This document shows, piece by piece, positions 53,540 to 63,102 of a DNA stretch of 64,000 bases (positions are counted from its first letter, which is position 1; each line of letters starts with the position of its first letter). The DNA comes from Megasphaera hutchinsoni (GTDB taxonomy: Bacteria > Bacillota > Negativicutes > Veillonellales > Megasphaeraceae): contig NZ_KQ960929.1 in NCBI RefSeq assembly GCF_001553405.1, positions 7,590 through 71,589 of the forward strand, written 5' to 3'. The translations under genes were made by a program, and so were the position numbers. The notes beneath the pieces are model-generated. The model saw only the letters and a program-made list of their open reading frames with translations, was not told the origin of the DNA and ran no database searches.

Positions 53540-54617
53540 ATGGCTGCTTCGTATTGTCGTTTTTAGTGTTTTAGGTATGACACTTGTAGGATGTGGTACA
53601 AAGAAACCTGAAACAGATGTAGTTCCTTTGGTGAGTACGATAACCGTCGGCGGCGAAGATAAAGATGAGGCACAATCGGCTTATACGGGAACTGTACGTG
53701 GACGCTATGAGAGTAAATTGGCCTTTCAAGTAGGTGGAAAAATTACGGGGCAATATGTGCAAGTTGGTTCAAGGGTACGTGTAGGGCAAGTATTAATGAC
53801 GTTAGATCCCCAAGATATGGCACAAGGGGTTGAACAGGCAAATGCACAAGTGACAGCAGCCGCTTCACAATGCCAATTAGCTAAAGAAAAGTATTCTCGC
53901 TTTCAGGCGTTGTATCAGCAGTCGGCGATTAGCACGCTCGCATGGGAACAAGCAAAAACGGAATATAAACAAGCACAAGCACAATATGCACAAGCAAAGG
54001 CGGCACGACAAGTACAGCAACATCGTTTGGCCTATACGCAATTGACGGCGAGTGCCGATGGTGTAGTAGCTATGGTTGCAGGTGAACCGGGGCAAGTCAT
54101 TGGTGCAGGTATGCCTGTGTTAACATTGATTCATGCGGGACAAATGGAAGTTGAAATGAATGTACCGGAAAATAAAATTGGTGACTTTTTTGTAGGTAAA
54201 CCAGTAGCAGTTTCGTTTTGGGCTTTACAAGAACAGCGTGTAGTTGGTCATGTTCGTGCGATTGCACCCATGGCGGATCCCCTTGCGAAAACATATATGG
54301 TGCGAATCTCCTTAGATAAGCCGCCACAGGGACTAAAGTTGGGCATGACCGCACAGGTATTTGATACGCATGCGAATGTAGGTGATAATAATACCTATAA
54401 CGTACCAGTAGGGGCAATTTATCAAACAGGAAATACGCCCTATGTATGGTGTGTCACCGCAACGGGAACGGTGCAATTAAAACGCATTACGATTGTTTCT
54501 TTTGAAGATGATACGGTGCGTATACAAGGTGTTGCCAAAGGGGATGTTATCGTTAAAGCAGGTGTACAAAAATTGCATCAAGGAGAACAAGTGCGAACGG
54601 AGAGTGACCATGCATGA
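53526..54617 (+). CDS. RND efflux periplasmic adaptor lipoprotein
   Basis: The 363-residue adaptor has a lipoprotein signal peptide with lipobox LVGC (Cys23), a lipoyl/beta-barrel part (SKLAFQVGGKITGQYVQVGSRVRVGQVL), a coiled-coil hairpin (about 95-165, very Gln/Ala-rich) and the barrel and membrane-proximal domains (PMADPLAKTYMVRISL; GMTAQVF). It links the inner-membrane pump encoded next to an outer-membrane channel, which is not encoded here. It overlaps the pump gene by 4 bp. Confidence 0.93.
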   Translation: MIHSKWLLRIVVFSVLGMTLVGCGTKKPETDVVPLVSTITVGGEDKDEAQSAYTGTVRGRYESKLAFQVGGKITGQYVQVGSRVRVGQVLMTLDPQDMAQGVEQANAQVTAAASQCQLAKEKYSRFQALYQQSAISTLAWEQAKTEYKQAQAQYAQAKAARQVQQHRLAYTQLTASADGVVAMVAGEPGQVIGAGMPVLTLIHAGQMEVEMNVPENKIGDFFVGKPVAVSFWALQEQRVVGHVRAIAPMADPLAKTYMVRISLDKPPQGLKLGMTAQVFDTHANVGDNNTYNVPVGAIYQTGNTPYVWCVTATGTVQLKRITIVSFEDDTVRIQGVAKGDVIVKAGVQKLHQGEQVRTESDHA

Positions 54618-57600
54618 AAAATCTTTCAGAATTGGCGTTGAAAAATAAGGTTTTAGTATGGTACTTTATTATTCTTGTTGCGATTGCGGGCGTATTTTCG
54701 TATATGAAATTAGGGCGAATGGAAGATCCCGCATATACGGTACGGCAAATGGTCATTACGGTTGCTTGGCCAGGAGCAACAGCAACGCAAATGCAAGAAC
54801 AAGTAACGGATAAGTTAGAAAGACAATTGCAAGATACGAAAGGGCTATCATATTTAAAAAGCTATTCTAAGTCAGGGCAAGCGGTTATTTATGTCACCCT
54901 CGATGACAAGGTGCCATCGAAAGATATTCGCAATACGTGGCATGACGTGCGAAATACAACGGAGAATATGAAACGGCAATTGCCCGAAGGGGTAGTTGGA
55001 CCATTTTATAATGATCGATTTGATGATGTGTATGGATCGGTTTATGCTCTTACGGGTGATGGGTATACGTATGAGGACTTGCGTAAAAAAGGGGAACAAA
55101 TTCGGAGATACTTGGTCACCATACCCGATGTGAGTGAAGTAAAGCTATTGGGGGTTCAAGATGAGCAAATAGCCGTTGAATTAGCAAATGATAAATTAGC
55201 TGCACTGGGGATTCCGCCGCAGCTTGTTGCACAGGCGATTCATTCACAAAATCAAATGACACCAGCAGGTCGTATTACAACAGCGGATCAAACGGTGTAT
55301 CTGCGATTATCGGGCAATTTTGACAGTGTAGATGCAATTCGAAATGTACCTTTATATGTACAGGGAAGTACGTTTCGTTTAGGCGATATCGCTACGGTTA
55401 AACGAGGATATCCTGATCCGTTGCAACCGCAAATGTATTATAATGGTAAACCGGCGATTGGGATTGCCTTATCTATGAAAAATGGAGGCAATATTCTTAC
55501 TTTAGGCACGCAGCTGAAACAATTTTCCCAATCGATTCGGAAAGAATTACCGGTAGGTATGGAATTACATCAAGTATCGGATCAGCCACAAGTGGTAAAA
55601 GAGTCTATTGCTGATTTTATCGGTACTTTACGGGAAGCTATTATTATTGTTTTGGTAGTTAGTTTTTTGAGTTTAGGTATCCGTACAGGGATGGTTGTCG
55701 CATGTTGTATACCGCTTGTCCTTGCCGGTGTATTTTGTGTGATGAAAGTTGGCGGTATCGATTTACATAAAGTTTCTTTAGGGTCATTGATTATTTCGTT
55801 AGGGTTGTTAGTCGATGATGCTATTATTGCCGTAGAAATGATGAGTGTTCAATTAGAACGAGGTAAAAAACGGATGGAAGCAGCTTGTTTCGCTTTTCGG
55901 GCAACGGCAAAACCGATGCTAACGGGAACACTAGTTACTTGTGCGGGATTTATACCTGTTGCCTTTGCAGAAGGAGCTGCTTCTGAATTTTGTCGCAGTT
56001 TATTTCCTGTTATTTTTTCTTCCTTGATTATATCGTGGATTGTTTCAGTTATGGTAGCACCTTTGTTTGGCTATTACTTTATCAAGGTGAAACCACAAGA
56101 AGAAAAGAAACCATCGTATCAAACGCGATTTTACGTATTCTTTCGACAAGTTTTACAATGGTGCTTGCATCGGAGTAAAGTGGTTATTGTAGCGACACTT
56201 GGTTTGTTTTTATTTTCGATCGGGTTATTGCGGTTTATTCCACAAGAATTTTTCCCGCCGTCTTTACGACCGGAAGTTATCGTTGAAATGACTTTACCAG
56301 AAGGCTCTTCTCTTGAAGCAACGAAGAACGCAGCACAACAGTTTGCGGCGGATATACAAAAGGAAAAGACCGTTCAAAATTATTCCTATTATGTGGGGGA
56401 AGGGGCTCCGCGTTTTGTTTTGACATGGGAACCTGTTTTGCCGGCTGATAATTACGCTCAATTTATTATTGTACCGAAGGATATTAAAGACCGAGAGGTG
56501 TTAACGGAAAGATGTAGGCAGATACTGCAAGAACATTTTCCCGATGTACGAGGACATGTAAAACATATTTCTATCGGACCGCCTTCGGAATACCCTGTTA
56601 TGCTACGCGTTTCTGGATATGATCCGCAAAAAGTGAAGGAATACGCGGAACAAATGGCAGCACGTATTCGCATGAATCCTAATATTTCGAATGTATTTTT
56701 AAATTGGGAACAAAAAAGTAAAATTCTTCATATTGAATTGGACCATGAAAAATTACGTGCTCTTGGTATTTCTGCTCAAGATGTAGGGCAAACGCTATAT
56801 ACGGAACTCTCGGGAGCAACGATCGCTCAATATTATGATCAAGATAAAACGATTGGCATTCAAATGCGTTTGCAAGAACAGGATAGAAAATCCTTGCAAT
56901 CGATTGATACAATTCCTATTTATACTAAGGTCGGCTATATTCCTTTAGGACAGGTAGCGAAGATATCATATGGAGCAGAAGAACCATTAATTTGGCGGAG
57001 AAACTTAAAGCCTACGGTTACGATTCAAGGCGATATTCGAGAAGGCACGGCGAATGATGCAACGCAAAAAGCGTATGATGCTATTGCAGGAATTCGTAAC
57101 AGTATGCCCTTTGGCTATGATGTAGAAGTTGCTGGCGATTTAGAAAATAGTCAACAATCATTGCATTACTTACTAGGTCCTATACCACTCATGATCATTA
57201 TCATTATTACCTTATTAATGTTCCAATTACGGAATGTGGGTGATATGATTTTAACCCTTGTGACGGCTCCGTTAGGAATCATCGGTGTTAGTTTTGGAAT
57301 GCTTATCAGTGGTAAGCCTATGGGCTTTGTAGCTTATTTAGGTATATTGGCGTTGTCAGGGATGATTATTCGGAACTCCGTTATTTTGATCGATCAAATT
57401 AAGCAGCATATTGCCCGTGGTGAAGATCCGTGGCATGCTGTCATTGATTCGGCGATTTTACGTTTTAGACCAATTATGCTGACGGCAGCAGCAGCTATTC
57501 TGGGCATGATACCACTTATGCGGAGTATTTTTTGGGGCCCTATGGCAGTTGCTATTGCGTCAGGTTTGTTTGTTGCTACTATCTTGACATTAGTTGTATT

Positions 57601-57655
57601 ACCGGTTATGTATGTGGTGTGGCATAAGATAACACCACCAGATGATACTATATAA
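54614..57655 (+). CDS. RND-family efflux pump (AcrB/HAE type)
   Basis: This 1013-residue proton-driven pump has twelve membrane segments and two large periplasmic loops. The proton-relay Asp pair is intact in LLVDDAIIAVEMM, and other family motifs are GRMEDPAYTVRQMVITVAWPG, SFLSLGIRTGMVVA, FIPQEFFPPSLRPE and GIIGVSFGMLISGKPMGF. The sequence does not reveal its substrates, which probably include drugs, bile salts or fatty acids. It is the last gene of marR-adaptor-pump, followed by a terminator. No TolC-like channel gene is in the window. Confidence 0.94.
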   Translation: MKNLSELALKNKVLVWYFIILVAIAGVFSYMKLGRMEDPAYTVRQMVITVAWPGATATQMQEQVTDKLERQLQDTKGLSYLKSYSKSGQAVIYVTLDDKVPSKDIRNTWHDVRNTTENMKRQLPEGVVGPFYNDRFDDVYGSVYALTGDGYTYEDLRKKGEQIRRYLVTIPDVSEVKLLGVQDEQIAVELANDKLAALGIPPQLVAQAIHSQNQMTPAGRITTADQTVYLRLSGNFDSVDAIRNVPLYVQGSTFRLGDIATVKRGYPDPLQPQMYYNGKPAIGIALSMKNGGNILTLGTQLKQFSQSIRKELPVGMELHQVSDQPQVVKESIADFIGTLREAIIIVLVVSFLSLGIRTGMVVACCIPLVLAGVFCVMKVGGIDLHKVSLGSLIISLGLLVDDAIIAVEMMSVQLERGKKRMEAACFAFRATAKPMLTGTLVTCAGFIPVAFAEGAASEFCRSLFPVIFSSLIISWIVSVMVAPLFGYYFIKVKPQEEKKPSYQTRFYVFFRQVLQWCLHRSKVVIVATLGLFLFSIGLLRFIPQEFFPPSLRPEVIVEMTLPEGSSLEATKNAAQQFAADIQKEKTVQNYSYYVGEGAPRFVLTWEPVLPADNYAQFIIVPKDIKDREVLTERCRQILQEHFPDVRGHVKHISIGPPSEYPVMLRVSGYDPQKVKEYAEQMAARIRMNPNISNVFLNWEQKSKILHIELDHEKLRALGISAQDVGQTLYTELSGATIAQYYDQDKTIGIQMRLQEQDRKSLQSIDTIPIYTKVGYIPLGQVAKISYGAEEPLIWRRNLKPTVTIQGDIREGTANDATQKAYDAIAGIRNSMPFGYDVEVAGDLENSQQSLHYLLGPIPLMIIIIITLLMFQLRNVGDMILTLVTAPLGIIGVSFGMLISGKPMGFVAYLGILALSGMIIRNSVILIDQIKQHIARGEDPWHAVIDSAILRFRPIMLTAAAAILGMIPLMRSIFWGPMAVAIASGLFVATILTLVVLPVMYVVWHKITPPDDTI

Positions 57656-57669
57656 ATGTAGTTATAAAT

Positions 57670-57714
57670 AAAAAACCATACTAGAAGAAAGGCACATTTC
57701 TTTTGGTATGGTTT
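57670..57714 (+). terminator. Terminator after the RND pump
   Basis: A stem formed by AAAACCATAC and GTATGGTTTT, extended inward by GAAA with TTTC, is followed by T-rich sequence. Confidence 0.75.
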
Positions 57715-57903
57715 TATTATGCAAAAAAAGAAGGGGGGCGATAACATATAACGAAAGTTCATAATGTAACGTAGTATAAGAACTATATGATATTCAAAAA
57801 TAGTGAAGTATGCTAAAAATGAACTTGACATAAACGAATAACACTAAAAAGCATAGAAAAATAAAAAAAAAAAGTATTTTTTAGTAGATTTTTTAAGGGA
57901 AGA

Positions 57904-57912
57904 TGATATACT
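57904..57912 (+). promoter_or_regulatory. Extended -10 promoter candidate for hbd
   Basis: TGATATACT is a full extended -10 element about 105 nt before the hbd start; its -35 is poor. A perfect TTGACA at 57825-57830 has no good -10 partner. The rest of 57715-58017 is AT-rich, with a run of A at about 57861-57873, and holds no recognisable gene. Confidence 0.4.
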
Positions 57913-58017
57913 TATACATGTAAGAAGTGCATCTTAGAAAAATTAGTACAAAAGACGTGATATTTTTTTTATAAAATAAAGTGAAAAAAATCACGCTACA
58001 CAAAAGGAGGAACTATC

Positions 58018-58878
58018 ATGTTTTGTAAAAAAGTTATGGTCATTGGTGCAGGTACGATGGGATCGGGAATTGCACAAGTATTTGCTACACATGGATGCGA
58101 AGTTATTTTGAATGACATCAAAGAAGAATTTATTGCTGGCGGTAAGGCTAAAATTGATAAATCGCTAACAAAATTAGTTGTCAAAGGCAAGATGACACAA
58201 GAAGATAAAGATGCTGCTATGGGACGGATTGAAGGTATTGTAACAAGAACGGCAGAAAACTTGAAAGATGTAGATCTAGTAGTGGAAGCGGCTGTGGAAA
58301 ATATGAAAATTAAGGCAGAAATCTTTAAAGAATTAGATGAATTTTGCCCACCTCATGCTATTTTAGCTAGTAATACATCTTCCCTTGCTATTACGCAAAT
58401 AGGAGCGGCAACAAAACGCCCGGATAAGGTAATTGGCATGCATTTCTTTAACCCTGCACCAGTTATGAAGTTATTAGAAATTATTAACGGGATTGCTACA
58501 TCGGCTGAAACATATGATAAGATTGCAACATGTGCAACCGAATTAGGGAAAACCCCCGTGAAAGTATCGGACTTCCCTGGCTTTGCAGGCAATCGTATCG
58601 TTATTCCAATGTTAAACGAAGCGATTCAAGCATTAATGGATGGCGTTGCTTCCGTAGAAGATATTGATGCGGTATGCAAATTAGGATTTAATCATCCGAT
58701 GGGACCACTCGCATTGTGCGATTTAATTGGGAATGATGTTGTTCTTCATATTATGGAAGTATTGTATGAAGGTTTCGGTGATCCGAAATATCGTCCATGC
58801 CCATTATTGAGAAAATATGTAAATGCTGGTTATTTAGGACAAAAAACGGGTAAAGGTTTTTACGATTATAAGAAATAA
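58018..58878 (+). CDS. hbd: 3-hydroxybutyryl-CoA dehydrogenase
   Basis: The 286-residue enzyme interconverts acetoacetyl-CoA and 3-hydroxybutyryl-CoA with NAD(P)H. It has the nucleotide fold [33 protein letters not shown], the catalytic His in [33 protein letters not shown] and the C-terminal [21 protein letters not shown] lies before the ATG. With the crotonase encoded 54 nt downstream it forms two consecutive steps of butyryl-CoA formation or acyl breakdown. Thiolase, butyryl-CoA dehydrogenase and Etf genes are not in the window. Confidence 0.94.
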   Translation: MFCKKVMVIGAGTMGSGIAQVFATHGCEVILNDIKEEFIAGGKAKIDKSLTKLVVKGKMTQEDKDAAMGRIEGIVTRTAENLKDVDLVVEAAVENMKIKAEIFKELDEFCPPHAILASNTSSLAITQIGAATKRPDKVIGMHFFNPAPVMKLLEIINGIATSAETYDKIATCATELGKTPVKVSDFPGFAGNRIVIPMLNEAIQALMDGVASVEDIDAVCKLGFNHPMGPLALCDLIGNDVVLHIMEVLYEGFGDPKYRPCPLLRKYVNAGYLGQKTGKGFYDYKK

Positions 58879-58932
58879 GCAGCATGCAATCAAATATTTT
58901 CGTTTGACAAGCGAGATATAAAGGAGGAAAGA

Positions 58933-59718
58933 ATGATGGAATATAAGAACATTCTTTATGTGATAGAAAATGGGATTGCCATTGTGAAGATTAATCGTCC
59001 GAAAGCATTAAATGCCTTGAATGCGGAAACGGTGAGGGAATTAAACAATCTGATGCAGGATATTTCGGTCGATAAGACAGTAAAGGTAGTTGTTATTACA
59101 GGTGAAGGTGATAAATCCTTTGTAGCTGGTGCAGACATTAAAGAAATGTCAACGAAAAATGCTGTTGAAGGACGTGCATTTGGACAAATTGGACAAGATG
59201 CATTTACGTTTATTGAAAATATGTCCCAACCAGTAATTGCTGCCGTAAATGGCTTCTGCTTAGGTGGTGGATGCGAATTAGCTTGTGCTTGCGATATTCG
59301 TTATGCTTCTGATAATGCTAAATTCGGTCAACCTGAAGTTACTCTGGGGATTACGCCAGGCTTTGGCGGCACGCAACGCTTGCCACGGGTTATTGCCAAG
59401 GGGCCGGCAAAAGAAATTTTGTATACAGGTCAATTAATTGATGCACAAGAAGCGTTAAGACTCGGCTTAGTAAATAAAGTTTTACCGCAAGAAGAATTGA
59501 TGGATGCAGTTTTAAAATTAGCAAATAAAATTGCTAAGAATGCACCGATTGCGGTACAGTTGACGAAAGCGGCCGTAAATAGAGGCATTAACTGCGACGT
59601 TATTACGGGTATTTCCTATGAAGCAGAAGTATTTGGTCTTTGCTTCTCAACGGACGATCAAAAAGAAGGTATGGGTGCGTTTGTTGAAAAAAGAAAACCA
59701 ACTTTTACGGGAAAATAA
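58933..59718 (+). CDS. crt: Enoyl-CoA hydratase / crotonase
   Basis: The 261-residue crotonase-fold protein has the oxyanion-hole motifs VAGADIKEM and CLGGGCELACACDIRYA, both catalytic Glu positions (in GGCELA and in GQPEVTLGITPG) and the C-terminal AEVFGLCFSTDDQKEGMGAF. It hydrates crotonyl-CoA to 3-hydroxybutyryl-CoA, the step next to Hbd. Two ATGs (58933, 58936) share one AAGGAGG site. It is closed by a bidirectional terminator. Confidence 0.93.
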   Translation: MMEYKNILYVIENGIAIVKINRPKALNALNAETVRELNNLMQDISVDKTVKVVVITGEGDKSFVAGADIKEMSTKNAVEGRAFGQIGQDAFTFIENMSQPVIAAVNGFCLGGGCELACACDIRYASDNAKFGQPEVTLGITPGFGGTQRLPRVIAKGPAKEILYTGQLIDAQEALRLGLVNKVLPQEELMDAVLKLANKIAKNAPIAVQLTKAAVNRGINCDVITGISYEAEVFGLCFSTDDQKEGMGAFVEKRKPTFTGK

Positions 59719-59731
59719 TAGAAGTAGCTAT

Positions 59732-59766
59732 AAAAAAGCTTCGGACATATAGTCCGAAGCTTTTTT
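59732..59766. terminator. Bidirectional terminator between crt and ynfA
   Basis: A 15-bp perfect stem (59732-59746 with 59752-59766, 5-nt loop) with A-run and T-run arms ends both convergent genes. Confidence 0.9.
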
Positions 59767-59769
59767 CTT

Positions 59770-60096
59770 TTAACCGCGTGGTGCATACATGATAATAAAT
59801 ACGCCAATTAAGACGATAAGTGAACCGATAATATCAAATAGATCAGGGCGAATACCATCAATTAACCAGCCCCATAATAAAGAAAGAACAATAAATATAC
59901 CCCCATAGGCGGCATAGATTTTACCAAAATTTCCCTGTGGTTGTAAGGTGGGAATAATTCCGTATATGATTAGAATGATGGCACCGCTTAGGGCGTACCA
60001 GATACTTTTCTCATCGCGTAGATACAGCCAAATACAATAGCCTCCCCCGATTTCACAAATACCGGCGAGTATAAAATAGAGGATAGATACAAGCAT
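59770..60096 (-). CDS. ynfA: YnfA/UPF0060 small membrane protein
   Basis: The start at 60096 ([20 protein letters not shown]) is chosen for its AAAGGAA site and because it gives the standard family length of 108 residues. Four membrane segments and the motifs [25 protein letters not shown] (in part), YAAYGGIFI and WGWLIDG match UPF0060. These proteins resemble small multidrug-resistance transporters; the physiological substrate is not established. A single-gene transcript, divergent from def. Confidence 0.9.
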   Translation of the reverse strand: MLVSILYFILAGICEIGGGYCIWLYLRDEKSIWYALSGAIILIIYGIIPTLQPQGNFGKIYAAYGGIFIVLSLLWGWLIDGIRPDLFDIIGSLIVLIGVFIIMYAPRG

Positions 60097-60233
60097 ACTA
60101 TATTCCTTTCGTGCTAACATTCAATATGTAAATAATCATTATAATATATTTTAGTAAAAATAATTATAATTTTCAATGAATAACATGAATGTTGTTTTGA
60201 TATAAAAAAAACTATCCCTTTAAGGTCTTTTAA

Positions 60234-60242
60234 TGGTATGAT
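60234..60242 (+). promoter_or_regulatory. Candidate promoter of def-fmt-rsmB-rlmN
   Basis: TGGTATGAT is an extended -10 element 44 nt before the def start. No clear -35 is visible. Confidence 0.4.
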
Positions 60243-60286
60243 AAGATAAATAACAGAAAGGCAAGTAGATAATGGGGGGAAGTGTT

Positions 60287-60748
60287 ATGGCAAAATTACC
60301 GATTATAGAAGCCGGTAGTCCTGTATTAAAGGCACAGGCAAAACCAGTTCCAACAATTACAAAACATATAAAAAAATTATTAGATGATATGGCTGAAACT
60401 ATGTATGCAGCCAATGGCGTGGGCTTAGCGGCACCACAAATAAATGAATCGTTACAACTCGTGGTCTTAGATGATGGCAATGGGTTAATTGAATTAATCA
60501 ATCCGGAAATTTTGGAAACATCAACGGAGATGGAAGAAGATATTGAAGGATGCCTGAGCGTACCGGGTTATTATGGTACGGTAAAACGATATTCAAAAAT
60601 TAAAGTGAAATCATTAAATCGTAAAGGCAAAGTCGTTTATTACGAGCCGGAACATTTTTTAGCACGAATTTTTCAACATGAAATTGATCATTTAAAAGGC
60701 ACGTTATTTATTGAAAAAGCAGAAAACATACGGAAGGTGACGGAATAA
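60287..60748 (+). CDS. def: Peptide deformylase
   Basis: Def removes the formyl group from nascent proteins. The start at 60287 has a GGGGGAAG site. The 153-residue metalloenzyme has the three family motifs: GVGLAAPQI, EGCLSVPG with the metal Cys, and QHEIDHLKG with the two metal His. Its TAA shares a base with the fmt ATG, so the deformylase and formyltransferase are translated in step. Confidence 0.95.
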   Translation: MAKLPIIEAGSPVLKAQAKPVPTITKHIKKLLDDMAETMYAANGVGLAAPQINESLQLVVLDDGNGLIELINPEILETSTEMEEDIEGCLSVPGYYGTVKRYSKIKVKSLNRKGKVVYYEPEHFLARIFQHEIDHLKGTLFIEKAENIRKVTE

Positions 60749-61695
60749 TGAAATCCTTACGCATAGTATTTATGGGAACGCCTGATTTTGCAGTACCGGC
60801 TTTACAAGCATTGGTGCAGGCAACTTATGATGTGGTTGCCGTATATACGCAGCCGGATAAAGAAAGAGGAAGAGGTAAACAAATTACTTATTCTCCTGTT
60901 AAAGCACAAGCACGGCAACTGGGTATTCCCGTATATCAACCTACGACATTGCGGGAGATAGCGGTACAAGAGGAGCTAAGCACATTAAAGCCTGATTTAA
61001 TTGTCGTCATTGCGTATGGAAAAATATTACCGAAAGCGGTTTTGACGATACCTACCTATGGCTGTATGAATGTTCATGCATCCTTATTACCGGCCTATCG
61101 AGGGGCGGCACCGATTCAATATGCCATTAAAGATGGTGTTACACAAAGCGGTGTTACGATTATGCAGATGGATGAAGGTTTGGATACGGGTGATATTTTA
61201 ATACAACGGCGATATACCCTAGCTCCTAAAGAAACAACGGGGTCCTTGTTTGACAAATTATCAGAATTAGGTGCGTCAGCTTTACTCGAAGTACTAGGAA
61301 AGATAGAAACATATCAACATCAGGCCATACGGCAAGACGAAAAAGAAGCATCGTATACCGCTAAAATTGAAAAGAAACAAGCCATGCTGGATTGGCGTGA
61401 AGATGCAGTACAATTAGAGCGGTGGATACGTACGTTAGATCCGCATCCAGGAGCCTATACGTTATGGCAACAAAAACGCCTGAAAATTTGGTCGGCCACG
61501 GTAGTCGAGGGGCAAGATGTTATGCCCGGCACGATTATTGCTGTTACGAAAACAGCATTTGTCGTACAAACGGGCAGGGGGGCATTGCAAATTGATGTAG
61601 TGCAACCAGAAAGTCGTAAGCGTATGACGACGGCACAGTTTTTACAAGGGAATGAGATGACCATCGGTGATTCTTTGGCAGTGCCGACAGTATAG
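60748..61695 (+). CDS. fmt: Methionyl-tRNA formyltransferase
   Basis: Fmt formylates initiator Met-tRNA. The 315-residue protein has VFMGTPDFAVPAL, YTQPDKERGRGK, the formyl-folate site MNVHASLLPAYRGAAPI, DEGLDTGDI and a C-terminal OB-like domain (about 205-310). It overlaps def by 1 nt. An imperfect hairpin (about 61698-61737) lies in the gap before rsmB and may be a weak attenuator. Confidence 0.95.
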   Translation: MKSLRIVFMGTPDFAVPALQALVQATYDVVAVYTQPDKERGRGKQITYSPVKAQARQLGIPVYQPTTLREIAVQEELSTLKPDLIVVIAYGKILPKAVLTIPTYGCMNVHASLLPAYRGAAPIQYAIKDGVTQSGVTIMQMDEGLDTGDILIQRRYTLAPKETTGSLFDKLSELGASALLEVLGKIETYQHQAIRQDEKEASYTAKIEKKQAMLDWREDAVQLERWIRTLDPHPGAYTLWQQKRLKIWSATVVEGQDVMPGTIIAVTKTAFVVQTGRGALQIDVVQPESRKRMTTAQFLQGNEMTIGDSLAVPTV

Positions 61696-61764
61696 ATAAA
61701 GTGGGGCAGGACTGTAGTCGGTGCTGTCCTACTTTTATGTATGATGAAAAGGATGGAGAGAGTA

Positions 61765-63102
61765 TTGAATATACGGGAATTAGCATTACGCAGTTTATTG
61801 ACGATTATTAAGGATAAAGGATATAGTACGATTGTCGTATCTCAGGCGATTAAAAAATATAAGCTTGCCGATCGGGATAGGCGATTTTATACGGATTTAG
61901 TATATGGTACTTTGCGTCATATGATGATACTAGAAAGAGCTATGAGGAAACTTAGTTCTCGTCCCATAGAAAAATTAGATCCGTTGTGCCGCGTTATTCT
62001 GCGTATGGGACTGTATCAATTACAATATATGGACAAGGTGCCTCCTTCCGCTGCCTGTAATGAAGCAGTCAAATTGGCTCGTTCCTTAGGCAATGAAGGT
62101 ATGGCTAAGTTTGTTAATGCCATATTACGCTCTGCTTTGCGACAACCACAAGTTTTTGCCTTGCCGAAGAAAGAAGACGACCCGATTTTATATTTAGCAC
62201 TATCTTATCATCAGCAAGAATGGTTCGTGCGGTGGTGTTGTGAACGTTTCGGCATGAAAGAAACAGAGGACTTATGTGCTTATTTTGATAAGGTTCCCGA
62301 ACTCTGTTTACGCTTGCAAACAAATCGTATTAGTATTGTCGAAGGCATGCAAATACTCGATCAAGCAGGCATTTCGTATCGTAAGGGAAAAGTTGTTCCT
62401 GAATGTATCTATATTACGACTTCACAGGCTATTGAGAGCATTCCTTTATTACGCGAAGGAAAAGCGCTCATACAAGATGAGGCGTCACAGTTGGTAGCTC
62501 ATATTGTGGATCCCCAACCAGGCGAGATAATCGTTGATGCTTGTGCTGCTCCTGGAGGTAAAACGACACATTTAGCTACCTTAGGCGGTAAAACCGCTAT
62601 CGTCTATGGATGTGATATATATACGCATAAATTAAAATTAATCGAAGAAAATGCTTCTCGTTTAGGACTAGCGAATATTCGCACCATTCAGCAAGATGCA
62701 CGGCAGTTAGGACAGCAATTTCGTGCTAAAGCTGATCGCGTATTGGTAGATGCACCTTGTTCGGGCTTGGGGATTTTACGGCATAAATTAGATTTACGGT
62801 GGCGTAAAGAAGAAAAAGACACAAGAATATTACCGGCTTTGCAAAAACAAATCTTAGAAGGGGCTTCGGTTTGTGTCAAAGATGGCGGTCTTTTAGTATA
62901 TAGTACCTGTACGATGAATCCCGCTGAAAACCAAGACGTAGTTCAATATTTTTTACAACGTCATCCTGAATTTACCCTGGAACCGATTGCACTTACGGCG
63001 GGTTTAACGAAAAAAGGCCCATGCGTAGAAATAGTACCACCCTATGATGGGATGGATGGTTTTTTTATTGCGAAATTAAGAAAGGACAAGGGGCATGATT
63101 GA
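61765..63102 (+). CDS. rsmB: 16S rRNA m5C967 methyltransferase RsmB
   Basis: The start is taken as TTG at 61765, because GGATGGAGAG sits just before it and the protein then opens with the family pattern (MNIRELALRSLLTI); ATG 61741 is the alternative. The 445-residue protein has an NusB-like N-terminal domain (CNEAVKLARSLGNEG, FVNAILR) and a SAM-dependent domain: DACAAPGGKTTHLA, DAPCSGLGILRHK and the catalytic Cys in YSTCTMNPAENQ. It overlaps rlmN by 8 bp. Confidence 0.93.
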   Translation: MNIRELALRSLLTIIKDKGYSTIVVSQAIKKYKLADRDRRFYTDLVYGTLRHMMILERAMRKLSSRPIEKLDPLCRVILRMGLYQLQYMDKVPPSAACNEAVKLARSLGNEGMAKFVNAILRSALRQPQVFALPKKEDDPILYLALSYHQQEWFVRWCCERFGMKETEDLCAYFDKVPELCLRLQTNRISIVEGMQILDQAGISYRKGKVVPECIYITTSQAIESIPLLREGKALIQDEASQLVAHIVDPQPGEIIVDACAAPGGKTTHLATLGGKTAIVYGCDIYTHKLKLIEENASRLGLANIRTIQQDARQLGQQFRAKADRVLVDAPCSGLGILRHKLDLRWRKEEKDTRILPALQKQILEGASVCVKDGGLLVYSTCTMNPAENQDVVQYFLQRHPEFTLEPIALTAGLTKKGPCVEIVPPYDGMDGFFIAKLRKDKGHD

